A stretch of DNA of 27,020 nt from CAKPSH01 sp964634355. GTDB lineage: Bacteria; Bacillota; Clostridia; TANB77; CAG-508. Within the stretch, counting starts at the first letter, position 1. Every line of letters begins with the position of its first letter. Below, piece by piece: positions 6,627-14,096 of this stretch. The notes under the pieces are model-generated. The model was not told the origin of the DNA. It made no database searches and was given only the letters and a program-made list of their open reading frames with translations. Location of the stretch: contig CAZWIF010000008.1 of the NCBI GenBank assembly GCA_964634355.1, positions 1 to 27,020 of the forward strand. The letters run 5' to 3'. The position numbers and the translations under genes were made by a program.

Positions 6627-8711
6627 CTATACCATACTTTGTATTGTTGACATAGAACTTCCCATGTTCATTAAACCTAATACACATAATGGTACAATTA
6701 AATATCCTACAAATAGGGCAATCATTGGTGCAAATCCAAATACTTTTCCTATCATACCTTTTTTGCTTATTAAACGCTCATTTGATTCTTTTCTTTTCTC
6801 CTGATAATATTCTCTTTCTGTCTCAAGCTCATCAAAAGCTACTCTTATCGGAATTTTTTCTACCGCAGCTTGTAAACTTTCTACTATGCCCACAAACTTT
6901 GGATATGTTGCATCTTCTTTCAATTGTTCTAGAGCTTCCCATGCTCCTGCTTCATAGTTATTAACACATTTTGAAATTGGAGCCCTAAATATGTTAGAAT
7001 ATCTTTCAATCCACTCTAACATCATCTCAACATTTACCCTCTCAATTTTCATAAGCATAAGGATAATTGTTTGGAATTGCATTACTTCGTCTTCCATTTC
7101 CAATTCCCTCATCTTCTTTTGGAATATTAATAATAGATTTGGGAACATATATCCAATTACAGAAAATCCCATACCAAGTAATACTTCATACCATTGAATT
7201 TGGCTTTCAGCATTTAAAGTTTTTAATTTTGCATATACTCTATCTGTTGCTGTCTCTAAAGTTTCATCATCTGCATTTTTGTAATAATCTGTTAGCATAA
7301 GTTCTATTCTAACTCTATCCCATGTAACACTGTTATCACCTACTAGTTTTTCTAACACAGAGTTATCTACCTCTAATATTTTTTGACCTTTCTTCTTTTC
7401 AGAAGAAGACATCATCATTGAAGTTGTACCGTCCTCGAGTAATACCTCTTCATAAACCCACTGTGTTGCAACTCCGTGTATGTAATTAAATAGGAATAAG
7501 GACACTATAAATACAACTATTGCTATTACTAATTTATTAACATACATCCATTCTATTTTTAAAGGTGATGCTGAATCTTTTAAAAGATTGGTTATCTTTA
7601 CATATTCTTTTGTTTTTTGCTTTGGCATAAATGCATCTACAATTTGTTTTATTAATGGCTTTTTATATAATTTTTCTTGCCACGGATGTTCATTTTCCAT
7701 TTCCATTACATTATTTTTCGTTGTATCTTTTACTTTTCTAATCATAATATAACATATAATTGTTAATAGCATTATGATTAATTCTGCAATTGTTCCTAAT
7801 TTACCATTATAAAACGTCTCAACAAATGTAAAGTTTGATATAGCCCATGATTTTAGTGGTTCTAGCATTAATACTGCAACTAATGATATTACAGATAAAC
7901 TTTGGAATACATAATCCAATTTATCTCTTTTTAATATTTCCAATTGCATCTCTTGTGTGATATTGTCTAGATTTTTTAAGTATAATGATGCACCTGTGTC
8001 TGTTTTTCTATCACCAAACTCTCTTGTTAAATATGAAAGTCCGGCAAACTCCTTTAAATAGCTATTTGGTGCAATATCATAATATTTTTCAAGTTCTGTC
8101 TCTGGGTCATCTGAAATTAATATTTCATATATTTTTTCTCCCTGTCTAGAGACCTCTTCTTCATTTGATTGTGCTACTTGGTATATGGCTTCTTCAACCA
8201 TACTTGTTTCATGGTATGCATGTCTTATTTCTGCAAAAAACTCTATCTGCTGTTTTAGTAATTTATTATCTAATTTATTTACATTTCCTTCTACTAATGA
8301 TTCTACTATAAACACTTCAAACAGCAATAATGTAACCATTAGTAAAGCATTGCTTGATGATAACATTATTATAATAATCGTTAGAGGAATAACCCATAAA
8401 AGAGCTTTTGTTAAGCTTAATGATGCTTGTTTTCTTGTTTGATATTCATCATCAATGTTTATTATTTCAAGCCTTCTTCTAATTTTTAAAAGGTATCTTT
8501 TTAATCCTGGAATTTTCAAATATGTTGTATATAATTTCATAAGCAAGATTTCAAATGAAAATTGATTAGTTTGTGTTCCTTGTTTCAATTGCTTTGCATA
8601 TTTTCTATCGCCTTTATCTAACTTTTTCATTACACTAAAATATAATGCAACTATAATTCCAAAGATAGCTATAGATCCAATTAGTATATATTTTAACATA
8701 TCAGTAGACAT
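6627..8711 (-). CDS. fused TadB/TadC-like inner-membrane platform protein (T2SSF-type)
   Basis: A 694-residue polytopic membrane protein. The N-terminal half has a TM at about 8-28, paired TMs at about 105-140, a cytoplasmic helical T2SSF-like region (QQIEFFAEIRHAYHETSMVEEAIYQVA) and further TMs at about 275-330. The C-terminal half repeats the plan: TMs near 395 and 515, a second T2SSF-like segment (QFQTIILMLMKIERVNVEMMLEWIE to REYYQEKRKESNERLI) and terminal TMs near 665-685. In classical tad loci TadB and TadC are separate proteins of about 300 residues. Here both appear joined, with a hydrophilic insertion between them. It follows the CpaF-like ATPase gene by 36 bases. Role: membrane platform on which the ATPase drives pilin assembly (family knowledge). 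Confidence 0.82.
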   Translation of the reverse strand: MSTDMLKYILIGSIAIFGIIVALYFSVMKKLDKGDRKYAKQLKQGTQTNQFSFEILLMKLYTTYLKIPGLKRYLLKIRRRLEIINIDDEYQTRKQASLSLTKALLWVIPLTIIIIMLSSSNALLMVTLLLFEVFIVESLVEGNVNKLDNKLLKQQIEFFAEIRHAYHETSMVEEAIYQVAQSNEEEVSRQGEKIYEILISDDPETELEKYYDIAPNSYLKEFAGLSYLTREFGDRKTDTGASLYLKNLDNITQEMQLEILKRDKLDYVFQSLSVISLVAVLMLEPLKSWAISNFTFVETFYNGKLGTIAELIIMLLTIICYIMIRKVKDTTKNNVMEMENEHPWQEKLYKKPLIKQIVDAFMPKQKTKEYVKITNLLKDSASPLKIEWMYVNKLVIAIVVFIVSLFLFNYIHGVATQWVYEEVLLEDGTTSMMMSSSEKKKGQKILEVDNSVLEKLVGDNSVTWDRVRIELMLTDYYKNADDETLETATDRVYAKLKTLNAESQIQWYEVLLGMGFSVIGYMFPNLLLIFQKKMRELEMEDEVMQFQTIILMLMKIERVNVEMMLEWIERYSNIFRAPISKCVNNYEAGAWEALEQLKEDATYPKFVGIVESLQAAVEKIPIRVAFDELETEREYYQEKRKESNERLISKKGMIGKVFGFAPMIALFVGYLIVPLCVLGLMNMGSSMSTIQSMV

Positions 8712-8747
8712 CTTTAATTAGGCCCTCCAATCCTCAATTTTCTATTT

Positions 8748-10643
8748 TTATTTTGCTTTCTTCTTTGTACTTCCCCAATGTTTTTCAATAAATTCATCAA
8801 ATTCTTCTGCATCTGCTTCATCCATGTTCATTCTCATCTCTTCTATATTTTTGTCTGATATTTTATTAGTTAGTACATATCCGTCTCCTCTAAATTCCAT
8901 AATGTTTACATATGCATATGTTTGTCTGTCTGTGACATTCTGGAAATAGTTTGTAGCATTATCCATAAATTTTTCTATTTTTTCTTCTAAATTCTTTCCA
9001 TTCCTATAATCCCTTGTATATGGGTTAGCATTTTCTATTGGAATACATTCTGTAACTCTTTCGATATATCTTCTACCTCTGAAGTCTTTTACTAAGTGAA
9101 TGTCAAAGTTTAATACTTGTATAACCTGCTCCTCTGCTGTTTTTTCATCCTTGAATACACCAGTTCTTAACATTGAGTTTCTAAGTGCTGTAACTAAGTT
9201 TGGAAAAGTTTTAGCGTGGTGAGTAAATAATGTGAATTTTGAAGCAACTTGAGCAGCTTGTATCATCCAAGATGCAACTGGGTCAGTAGCAACCTCACCT
9301 ATGATGTTAACAGATCCATCTGTTTTTTTCTGAACGTCCAATCCCTCTTGTCCAGAGATTGTTTCTGTCTCTCTTAATGATAGTATATTTCTTGTTGGGT
9401 ATATTTTTCTCAAGTGCAACTCGAAAGCCATCTCTTGTACCCTTATGTTTAATGTTTCATAAATGTTTTCAATCATTGCCATAAGCATTGTTGTTTTACC
9501 ACAACCCTGCTCACCTGTAAGGGCTATAATTCTAGCTCCTTTAACTAAGAATTTTAATAAATCTATTGCTTCATCCTTACCATCACATGTAATAATTTGC
9601 TCCAATGTAGCACGCTTAACATCGAACTTTCTTACGAAGAAAGCCCATGACTCAGACATGCTAGGTCTAACAACAACAACACGTGAACCGTCTTTCATTT
9701 CATTAATCTTATAACCATTTGAATCTGATAGCTGTCCTGGATTGTTATATTTATATATGTTTTGACATACTCTCTTTAACTCACTTTCACTTCCAAATGT
9801 TAAGAATGCAAGCCTTATTGATTTTCCTTGGAAAAATATCCATATACTATCACATGATCTTGGCACTTTATTATCCATAACTTGTCCTAGATAATCTCCA
9901 TCTGTCTGTGCAACCTGACTTAGGAATGACTCTGGTAAACCAGAAACACCTCCTGATACGCCATCTATATTCATGTCTCTAACTTCATCTATAGCACTGT
10001 ATCCTTTATAGTATTGATATATTCTTTGAACTACAACCTCTAATTTGTCATTAAATTCAAGTTGTATTTGTTCCTTTTCAAAAATATCACTAATTTCTTC
10101 TGATGTTATAACATATGAGGGTTTTGCTTCTCCCTCAAGATATTTCAATGTTGCTAGATTGTATTTTTTGATAAGCTGTGTTAAAGCTTCATATCCAAAT
10201 TCTTGCTTATATTTATAAATAAGTATATCAAATTTATCTTGAGGTGTTAGTAATGATGGAATATCAAAAGGAATTGCTTTTGATATGTTTGTTTCATCTA
10301 CTCCATATTCTTGAAGTAATAAGTCAAACATTATTCCTTTTACGTATTTTTTATCATTAACGTCACCATATGTACATCCTTTTAATGCCTTTTTTAATTC
10401 GTATTTTTTATTCTTTCTTCTTTTTAATTCTTCTTCTGATAATCCAATATCATATAAGTTTACTTTTGTAATTTCATCTAGTCTCTTCTTTACGAATTTT
10501 GACATCATTTCTAGAGAAAATGTTTTATCATCTACTTCAATATCTTTATCTTGTTCTGCATTTTTCTTGCTTAAAATTAGTTTATAGATTCCAAAACCAG
10601 CCACTACTAATAGTAATAATATCATTATAATATTTATCATCAC
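8748..10643 (-). CDS. CpaF/TadA-like secretion ATPase (T2SSE family) with an N-terminal membrane anchor
   Basis: A 631-residue pilus-assembly ATPase. The C-terminal RecA-like domain has the Walker A motif GEQGCGKTTM (about 378-387), an Asp/Glu-box region (RVQEMAFELHLRKIY), the Walker B region VNIIGEVATDP (about 442-452) and the His-box segment TLFTHHA (about 472-478). This layout matches the VirB11/CpaF branch. The N-terminal part is about 370 residues, including NLYDIGLSEEELKRRKN and an N2-like domain (SIWIFFQGKSIRLAFLTFGSE). Unusually, residues 3-23 form a TM segment (IIMILLLLVVAGFGIYKLIL), although TadA/CpaF proteins are normally soluble. Downstream genes encode the platform and the pilins, and the gene upstream encodes a TadZ-like protein. 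I am confident of the family but not of the substrate. Confidence 0.9.
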   Translation of the reverse strand: MMINIIMILLLLVVAGFGIYKLILSKKNAEQDKDIEVDDKTFSLEMMSKFVKKRLDEITKVNLYDIGLSEEELKRRKNKKYELKKALKGCTYGDVNDKKYVKGIMFDLLLQEYGVDETNISKAIPFDIPSLLTPQDKFDILIYKYKQEFGYEALTQLIKKYNLATLKYLEGEAKPSYVITSEEISDIFEKEQIQLEFNDKLEVVVQRIYQYYKGYSAIDEVRDMNIDGVSGGVSGLPESFLSQVAQTDGDYLGQVMDNKVPRSCDSIWIFFQGKSIRLAFLTFGSESELKRVCQNIYKYNNPGQLSDSNGYKINEMKDGSRVVVVRPSMSESWAFFVRKFDVKRATLEQIITCDGKDEAIDLLKFLVKGARIIALTGEQGCGKTTMLMAMIENIYETLNIRVQEMAFELHLRKIYPTRNILSLRETETISGQEGLDVQKKTDGSVNIIGEVATDPVASWMIQAAQVASKFTLFTHHAKTFPNLVTALRNSMLRTGVFKDEKTAEEQVIQVLNFDIHLVKDFRGRRYIERVTECIPIENANPYTRDYRNGKNLEEKIEKFMDNATNYFQNVTDRQTYAYVNIMEFRGDGYVLTNKISDKNIEEMRMNMDEADAEEFDEFIEKHWGSTKKKAK

Positions 10644-10658
10644 TAAGCCTCCCTTTGT

Positions 10659-11513
10659 TTATTTCGTTTTATATCCTGCCATATGTAATTCTTGAATTTT
10701 ATAAATTATACCATCACAAAATTTATTTACTTCTGTAATAAAAAATCCGTGTTCATCTTCAAATGTTGCTCTTCTAACTTTAGGATTTAAAAACCAATCT
10801 TGACATGTCCCATCTTGCATTATATCGCTAAACATTATGTCATATGGTACTGTGAATATTTTATCTTTTATACTTGAATTTCTTAATATATTTTTAACGT
10901 TGTACTTCGAGTTCTTTTCATATCTATTTATTAAATATAATATATTTTTTCCGCCTACTAATCTTTCTTGTTTTTGAAATTGTAATAATTCCTCAATCTT
11001 TGCAATTTTTTGCTCCATATTGCAAACTATTATGTCAGAAATCTTAAGAATCCTTTTTACATATTCTAGATTTAAATCTAATTCTAAATCGATAAATACC
11101 ATGTCATAATATTTATCAGCTATTTTAATTACATCTGCATAATCATTAAAATCAAACTTATCAATTTCTTCATCTTCTGTTTCATTTTTACCTGGCAATA
11201 CTTCCAGTCTATTCTTAAGTACTATCTTTGTATAATTGCCTATTAGTTCTGGTGTAAGCTTTCCACTTGATGCTAATTTCATTACACCTTCAATACCGGA
11301 ATTAAATTTTGCTTCTTTTATTTTTAGAAATTTCATTGCGGTGTTTTCAACCACTCCATAAGCTCTCTCTGTATCCTTGTCTGCTAATTTGGTAGATATT
11401 ATTAAAATTTTATAATTATGTTCTACGGCCATCAAAGTGGCTGTTGCTAATATAGATGAAGTTTGTCCTATATGACCACCCGCACTATTATTCCAAAAAG
11501 TTATTACAGACAT
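10659..11513 (-). CDS. MinD/TadZ-like protein with a degenerate P-loop (second of tandem pair)
   Basis: A 284-residue protein resembling the SIMIBI (ParA/MinD/TadZ) fold. Strand 1 and the P-loop position read VITFWNNSAGGHIGQTSSIL, where the expected KGGxGKT(T/S) has lost its lysines. A Walker-B-like strand, YDMVFIDLELDLN, is at about residues 137-149, and a SDIIVCNMEQ strand follows. Loss of the catalytic lysines suggests ATP binding without normal hydrolysis, or a purely structural role. TadZ/CpaE proteins act as polar localisers for Tad machines (family knowledge). Its ATG directly abuts the TAG of the upstream gene (TAGATG), so translation is probably coupled and the two proteins may form a heterodimer (inference). 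Confidence 0.7.
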   Translation of the reverse strand: MSVITFWNNSAGGHIGQTSSILATATLMAVEHNYKILIISTKLADKDTERAYGVVENTAMKFLKIKEAKFNSGIEGVMKLASSGKLTPELIGNYTKIVLKNRLEVLPGKNETEDEEIDKFDFNDYADVIKIADKYYDMVFIDLELDLNLEYVKRILKISDIIVCNMEQKIAKIEELLQFQKQERLVGGKNILYLINRYEKNSKYNVKNILRNSSIKDKIFTVPYDIMFSDIMQDGTCQDWFLNPKVRRATFEDEHGFFITEVNKFCDGIIYKIQELHMAGYKTK

Positions 11514-12215
11514 CTATATCCCACCTTTTTCCAATGCTTTTATTATTCTTTTTGCATCTTGCTCTCTAATTTCCTTTTCAAATAGCAGTCCAATTAATGA
11601 TGCTAAGCTGTCTTTGTATATTGAGCTCATTGATTTCAATCCAAGTCTATATATTAATTGATTATCCATTTCTACATATTTATCATCTAACATTAAAGGA
11701 AAGAAGACTTGTTTCTTGTTCCATTCCATCATAGAACCCTCTGCCAAATAATCTATATATTCATTATCAGCATCACTCATTTCTCTTGAAAATATTATTT
11801 TTATCAATTTCATTGGTTTTTTGATATTTCCAAATATTTCAATTCCTTTTCTAATAGAGTATAAATCCATTGCAGTTACAAAACAATTTGCATCATTTTC
11901 TTCTACTTTCATACTTTCCATTGCTTTTTGATTATCTATATTCATTAATACAACATCATAATCAATTTTCTCGTCAGTCATTCCAACATAATCAGATATT
12001 TTTTCCATTTTTTCAAATCCGACTGCTACATCTATATCTTCCCATGTTGTTATATAAGTCATAGTCGGATGTATGGTAGGTACTACATATTTAAATTTTT
12101 GTTCAGCCGTTGTATCAACAATTAAAACTTTTTTATTTTTCATTGCTAAGACTTTTGCAAGGCACATTATCAAATTAGTTTTATCATACGCACCAATAAA
12201 TCCGACTTTTTTCAT
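11514..12215 (-). CDS. MinD/TadZ-like protein with an atypical P-loop (first of tandem pair)
   Basis: A 233-residue protein that starts MKKVGFIGAYDKTNLIMCLA. It has a short P-loop-like turn (GAYDKTN) in place of a deviant Walker A, then strand 2 KKVLIVDTT, as in ParA/MinD proteins. IDYDVVLMNIDN is at the Walker B position. No receiver domain is attached. It is coupled to the following gene by a TAGATG junction and lies 20 bases after the CpaB-like gene. TadZ-like localisation or regulation of the pilus machine is inferred from fold and operon position. The remote similarity means a different regulatory NTPase-like role cannot be excluded. Confidence 0.68.
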   Translation of the reverse strand: MKKVGFIGAYDKTNLIMCLAKVLAMKNKKVLIVDTTAEQKFKYVVPTIHPTMTYITTWEDIDVAVGFEKMEKISDYVGMTDEKIDYDVVLMNIDNQKAMESMKVEENDANCFVTAMDLYSIRKGIEIFGNIKKPMKLIKIIFSREMSDADNEYIDYLAEGSMMEWNKKQVFFPLMLDDKYVEMDNQLIYRLGLKSMSSIYKDSLASLIGLLFEKEIREQDAKRIIKALEKGGI

Positions 12216-12235
12216 TTTCCTTTCTCCTTTTTTTA

Positions 12236-13183
12236 CTATTTTGTAGTTGTTGTTGATGTTGTTTCTGCTGATGCAGCTGCTTCTAATTCTGTTAAATAAT
12301 TGCTTCTAGATTCTTTTTGCGTTTCAATTGATGTATCAACTCCTGATGCAACATTGCTCTGTGCATCTTCTGCTCCTGCTACTATTGCCGCATCAATAAT
12401 ATTTTGTCTTTGCTCTTTCAAAGTAGCTATATTATATCTATCAGCTAGAGCTGACTTTGCTTCTTCTACAACATTTGGATCAGCAGCAATCAGCTTAATA
12501 ACGCTATCGCTTGGAACATAAGTAACTGTTGCAGCTACTTGTAGCCCTGGCTCAACATATGTATTTGCATACAATAGAGATCCCGCTATTTGATATGCTT
12601 CAACTATTGCATTTGCTAATGTTAATATTTCGTCCTCTCCTAGATTTAGCCATACTGTTTCTTCATCTGTATCAATTACTTTCTTTTTAGATACAACTAC
12701 ATAATCCTCTCCACTTGGCAGCCTTAATCTTATATCTATATAATCATCAGCTGCTAAGTATGTAGGTAAAATAACCATATTAAATTCTTGCTCTCTCGTA
12801 TCATCTGATGTTACATCCTCTGCCTCTACTATAAGGTCACTTGTTAGTATTGTCCCTGCAGCCAAATCTACCTTGAACAATGAATTTTCTGTTATATCGG
12901 TTAAGGCTATAATTGTTGTTGGTGCTATAGTTGAATCTACCTCCGTTAATGTTAATAAAATTTTTCCACTATCATCTTTTAATGCTACAGTTGAACCAGC
13001 TGTTACATCTTGTGCTAATACATACACTGACTTCTTTGCTAACTCTATCTCCTCTTCTTCATCTTGTTTTAATTTCATTTGATATAATAGAAATCCTATT
13101 ACAGCTGCAGCTATTATCATTGTAATAAACATTCCTAATAAAAATGAGTTTCTTGCTTTTTTTTGCATTGGGTTTGATGCCAT
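12236..13183 (-). CDS. CpaB/RcpC-like SAF-domain protein
   Basis: A 315-residue protein with a short cytoplasmic basic N-terminus, one TM segment (about residues 13-33) and an extracytoplasmic domain. It begins KKSVYVLAQDVTAGSTVALK, the SAF-domain pattern of CpaB/RcpC pilus-assembly proteins, followed by DLAAGTILTSDLI. The middle part (LRLPSGEDYVVVSKKKVI) matches the usual RcpC continuation. The C-terminus is rich in Ala, Ser and Thr and ends in a Thr-rich tail. It is the first gene of the operon behind the 13227-13255 promoter, with a GGGAGGAAT ribosome-binding site. In Gram-negative bacteria CpaB works with a secretin in the outer membrane. With no outer membrane expected here, it may hold the fibre in the cell wall (inference). 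Confidence 0.8.
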   Translation of the reverse strand: MASNPMQKKARNSFLLGMFITMIIAAAVIGFLLYQMKLKQDEEEEIELAKKSVYVLAQDVTAGSTVALKDDSGKILLTLTEVDSTIAPTTIIALTDITENSLFKVDLAAGTILTSDLIVEAEDVTSDDTREQEFNMVILPTYLAADDYIDIRLRLPSGEDYVVVSKKKVIDTDEETVWLNLGEDEILTLANAIVEAYQIAGSLLYANTYVEPGLQVAATVTYVPSDSVIKLIAADPNVVEEAKSALADRYNIATLKEQRQNIIDAAIVAGAEDAQSNVASGVDTSIETQKESRSNYLTELEAAASAETTSTTTTK

Positions 13184-13226
13184 TTCAAATTCCTCCCTTA
13201 TATTTTAATATATCATAATTATTTTT

Positions 13227-13255
13227 ATTATACATCACAAAATTTTAATATTCAA
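13227..13255 (-). promoter_or_regulatory. sigma-A-type promoter of the pilus operon
   Basis: On the minus strand TTGAAT (13250-13255) and TATAAT (13227-13232) are separated by 17 bases. Predicted transcription start is near 13220, about 37 bases before the CpaB-like start codon. Confidence 0.75.
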
Positions 13256-13270
13256 CCTTTTATGACTTTC

Positions 13271-13325
13271 GTAACACAAAAGTAATATTTTTGTAATGTT
13301 TTTGTAATGTTTTTGTAATGTTTAC
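13271..13325. repeat. 11-bp-period direct repeat array upstream of the pilus promoter
   Basis: GTAA recurs at 13271, 13282, 13293, 13304 and 13315, exactly 11 bases apart. The three central units read GTAAT(A/G)TTTTT, and the first and last are imperfect. Seen from the pilus operon (minus strand) the array lies about 16 bases upstream of the -35 box as A-rich CATTAC blocks on one face of the helix. It could be an UP-element-like tract or a cooperative activator or repressor site. The region 13184-13504 otherwise holds only this array, the promoter and the hairpin before the SASP gene. Confidence 0.7.
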
Positions 13326-13440
13326 TGATACATTTTTGTTTTTATTATAACATTTTTATACTTTTTTTTACAATGTTTTTATTTCACATTTTTGTAAAAT
13401 TTTTCTTGTTTAATTTTGTAGATATTGTGCAAGATATATT

Positions 13441-13471
13441 ATGAAATGATTTGATAGGCAAATTATTTCAT
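13441..13471 (+). promoter_or_regulatory. inverted repeat upstream of the SASP gene
   Basis: A 13-bp stem (13441-13453 with 13459-13471, one G-U pair in RNA) closes a 5-base ATAGG loop. It lies 20 bases before the AGGAGG ribosome-binding site. It could be an mRNA-stabilising 5' hairpin or an operator. I could not identify a confident sigma-G promoter to decide between these. Confidence 0.5.
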
Positions 13472-13504
13472 TGCAAAATGATTTATTTCTAGGAGGTGAA
13501 TATA

Positions 13505-13708
13505 ATGGCAACAAATTCTAACAAAAAATTAGTTCCAGAAGCTATGGACGCTTTAGATAAATTCAAATATGAAGTAGCTAGTGAAGTTGGTGTAACTTTA
13601 AAAGATGGTTATAATGGTAACCTATCTTCAAGAGACGCTGGTAGAATCGGTGGTAACATGGTTAAAAAGTTAATACAACAGGCTGAAACAAACATGGCTA
13701 ACAAATAA
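13505..13708 (+). CDS. alpha/beta-type small acid-soluble spore protein
   Basis: A 67-residue DNA-binding protein that coats forespore DNA in the A-like form and protects it. Two family signatures are present: KYEVASEVGV, the region containing the GPR germination-protease cleavage site, and NGNLSSRDAGRIGGNMVKKL, the C-terminal DNA-contact signature. I chose ATG 13505 over a GTG at 13496. The GTG overlaps the AGGAGGTG ribosome-binding site at 13491-13498, which is ideally spaced for ATG 13505, and MATNSNKKLVPEA is a typical SASP beginning. It is divergent from the pilus operon and stands alone. Expression in the forespore from sigma-G is expected from the family but I could not point to the promoter. 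Confidence 0.95.
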   Translation: MATNSNKKLVPEAMDALDKFKYEVASEVGVTLKDGYNGNLSSRDAGRIGGNMVKKLIQQAETNMANK

Positions 13709-13739
13709 GTTTATTACTAGCAAATAGTAATTTACGTGG

Positions 13740-13760
13740 AAAATTTGCGAAGCAAATTTT
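13740..13760 (+). terminator. hairpin downstream of the SASP gene
   Basis: A perfect 9-bp stem, AAAATTTGC with GCAAATTTT, closes a GAA loop 31 bases after the SASP stop. The 3' arm ends in TTTT but the U-tract is short, so termination may be partial. Confidence 0.5.
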
Positions 13761-13850
13761 ACTCGTATTTAAAGGAAAATAAAATTTTACTTTTAATAAA
13801 AAGTAAATAAAATTTTACTTTTGATAAAAGGAAAATGAAATTTTACTTTA
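13754..13850. repeat. 28-bp-period imperfect tandem repeat
   Basis: AAATTTTACT recurs at 13754, 13782, 13810 and 13838, exactly 28 bases apart. The intervening sequences are similar but degenerate. The first unit coincides with the 3' arm of the 13740-13760 hairpin. No coding potential is visible. The assembly gap at 13887 begins close to the last unit. Apart from the repeats, the hairpin and the terminator, I see nothing in the gene-free stretch 13709-14096. Confidence 0.65.
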
Positions 13851-13886
13851 AGACAGGAATATTTCTTTCCCACTTTTATGTTTAAT

Positions 13887-13986
13887 NNNNNNNNNNNNNN
13901 NNNNNNNNNNNNNNNNNNNNNNNNNNNNNNNNNNNNNNNNNNNNNNNNNNNNNNNNNNNNNNNNNNNNNNNNNNNNNNNNNNNNNN
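13887..13986. other. assembly gap (100 N) flanked by an identical 55-bp sequence
   Basis: The 55 bases before the gap (13832-13886) are identical to the 55 bases after it (13987-14041). Overlapping contig ends joined by a fixed-size N spacer explain this best. The real distance is then 155 bases shorter. Confidence 0.85.
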
Positions 13987-14045
13987 AAAATGAAATTTTA
14001 CTTTAAGACAGGAATATTTCTTTCCCACTTTTATGTTTAATACAT

Positions 14046-14080
14046 AAGGGCAGGAATTAAATGTTCCTGCCCTTTTATTT
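14046..14080 (+). terminator. strong intrinsic terminator between convergent SASP and LTA-synthase genes
   Basis: A perfect 11-bp GC-containing stem (AAGGGCAGGAA at 14046-14056 with 14064-14074) has a 7-base loop and is followed by TTATTT. The U-tract faces the plus strand. The stem could also stop minus-strand transcripts of the LTA-synthase-family gene ending at 14097. Confidence 0.8.
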
Positions 14081-14096
14081 ACATATCAAACAAATT

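Noticed and set aside
13321..13440. Sigma-G promoter for the SASP gene
   Set aside because: Candidates such as TATATTA at 13435 lack a matching -35 box at the right distance.
13271..13850. CRISPR array
   Set aside because: The repeats are 11-bp and 28-bp tandem units without unique spacers, and no cas genes are present.
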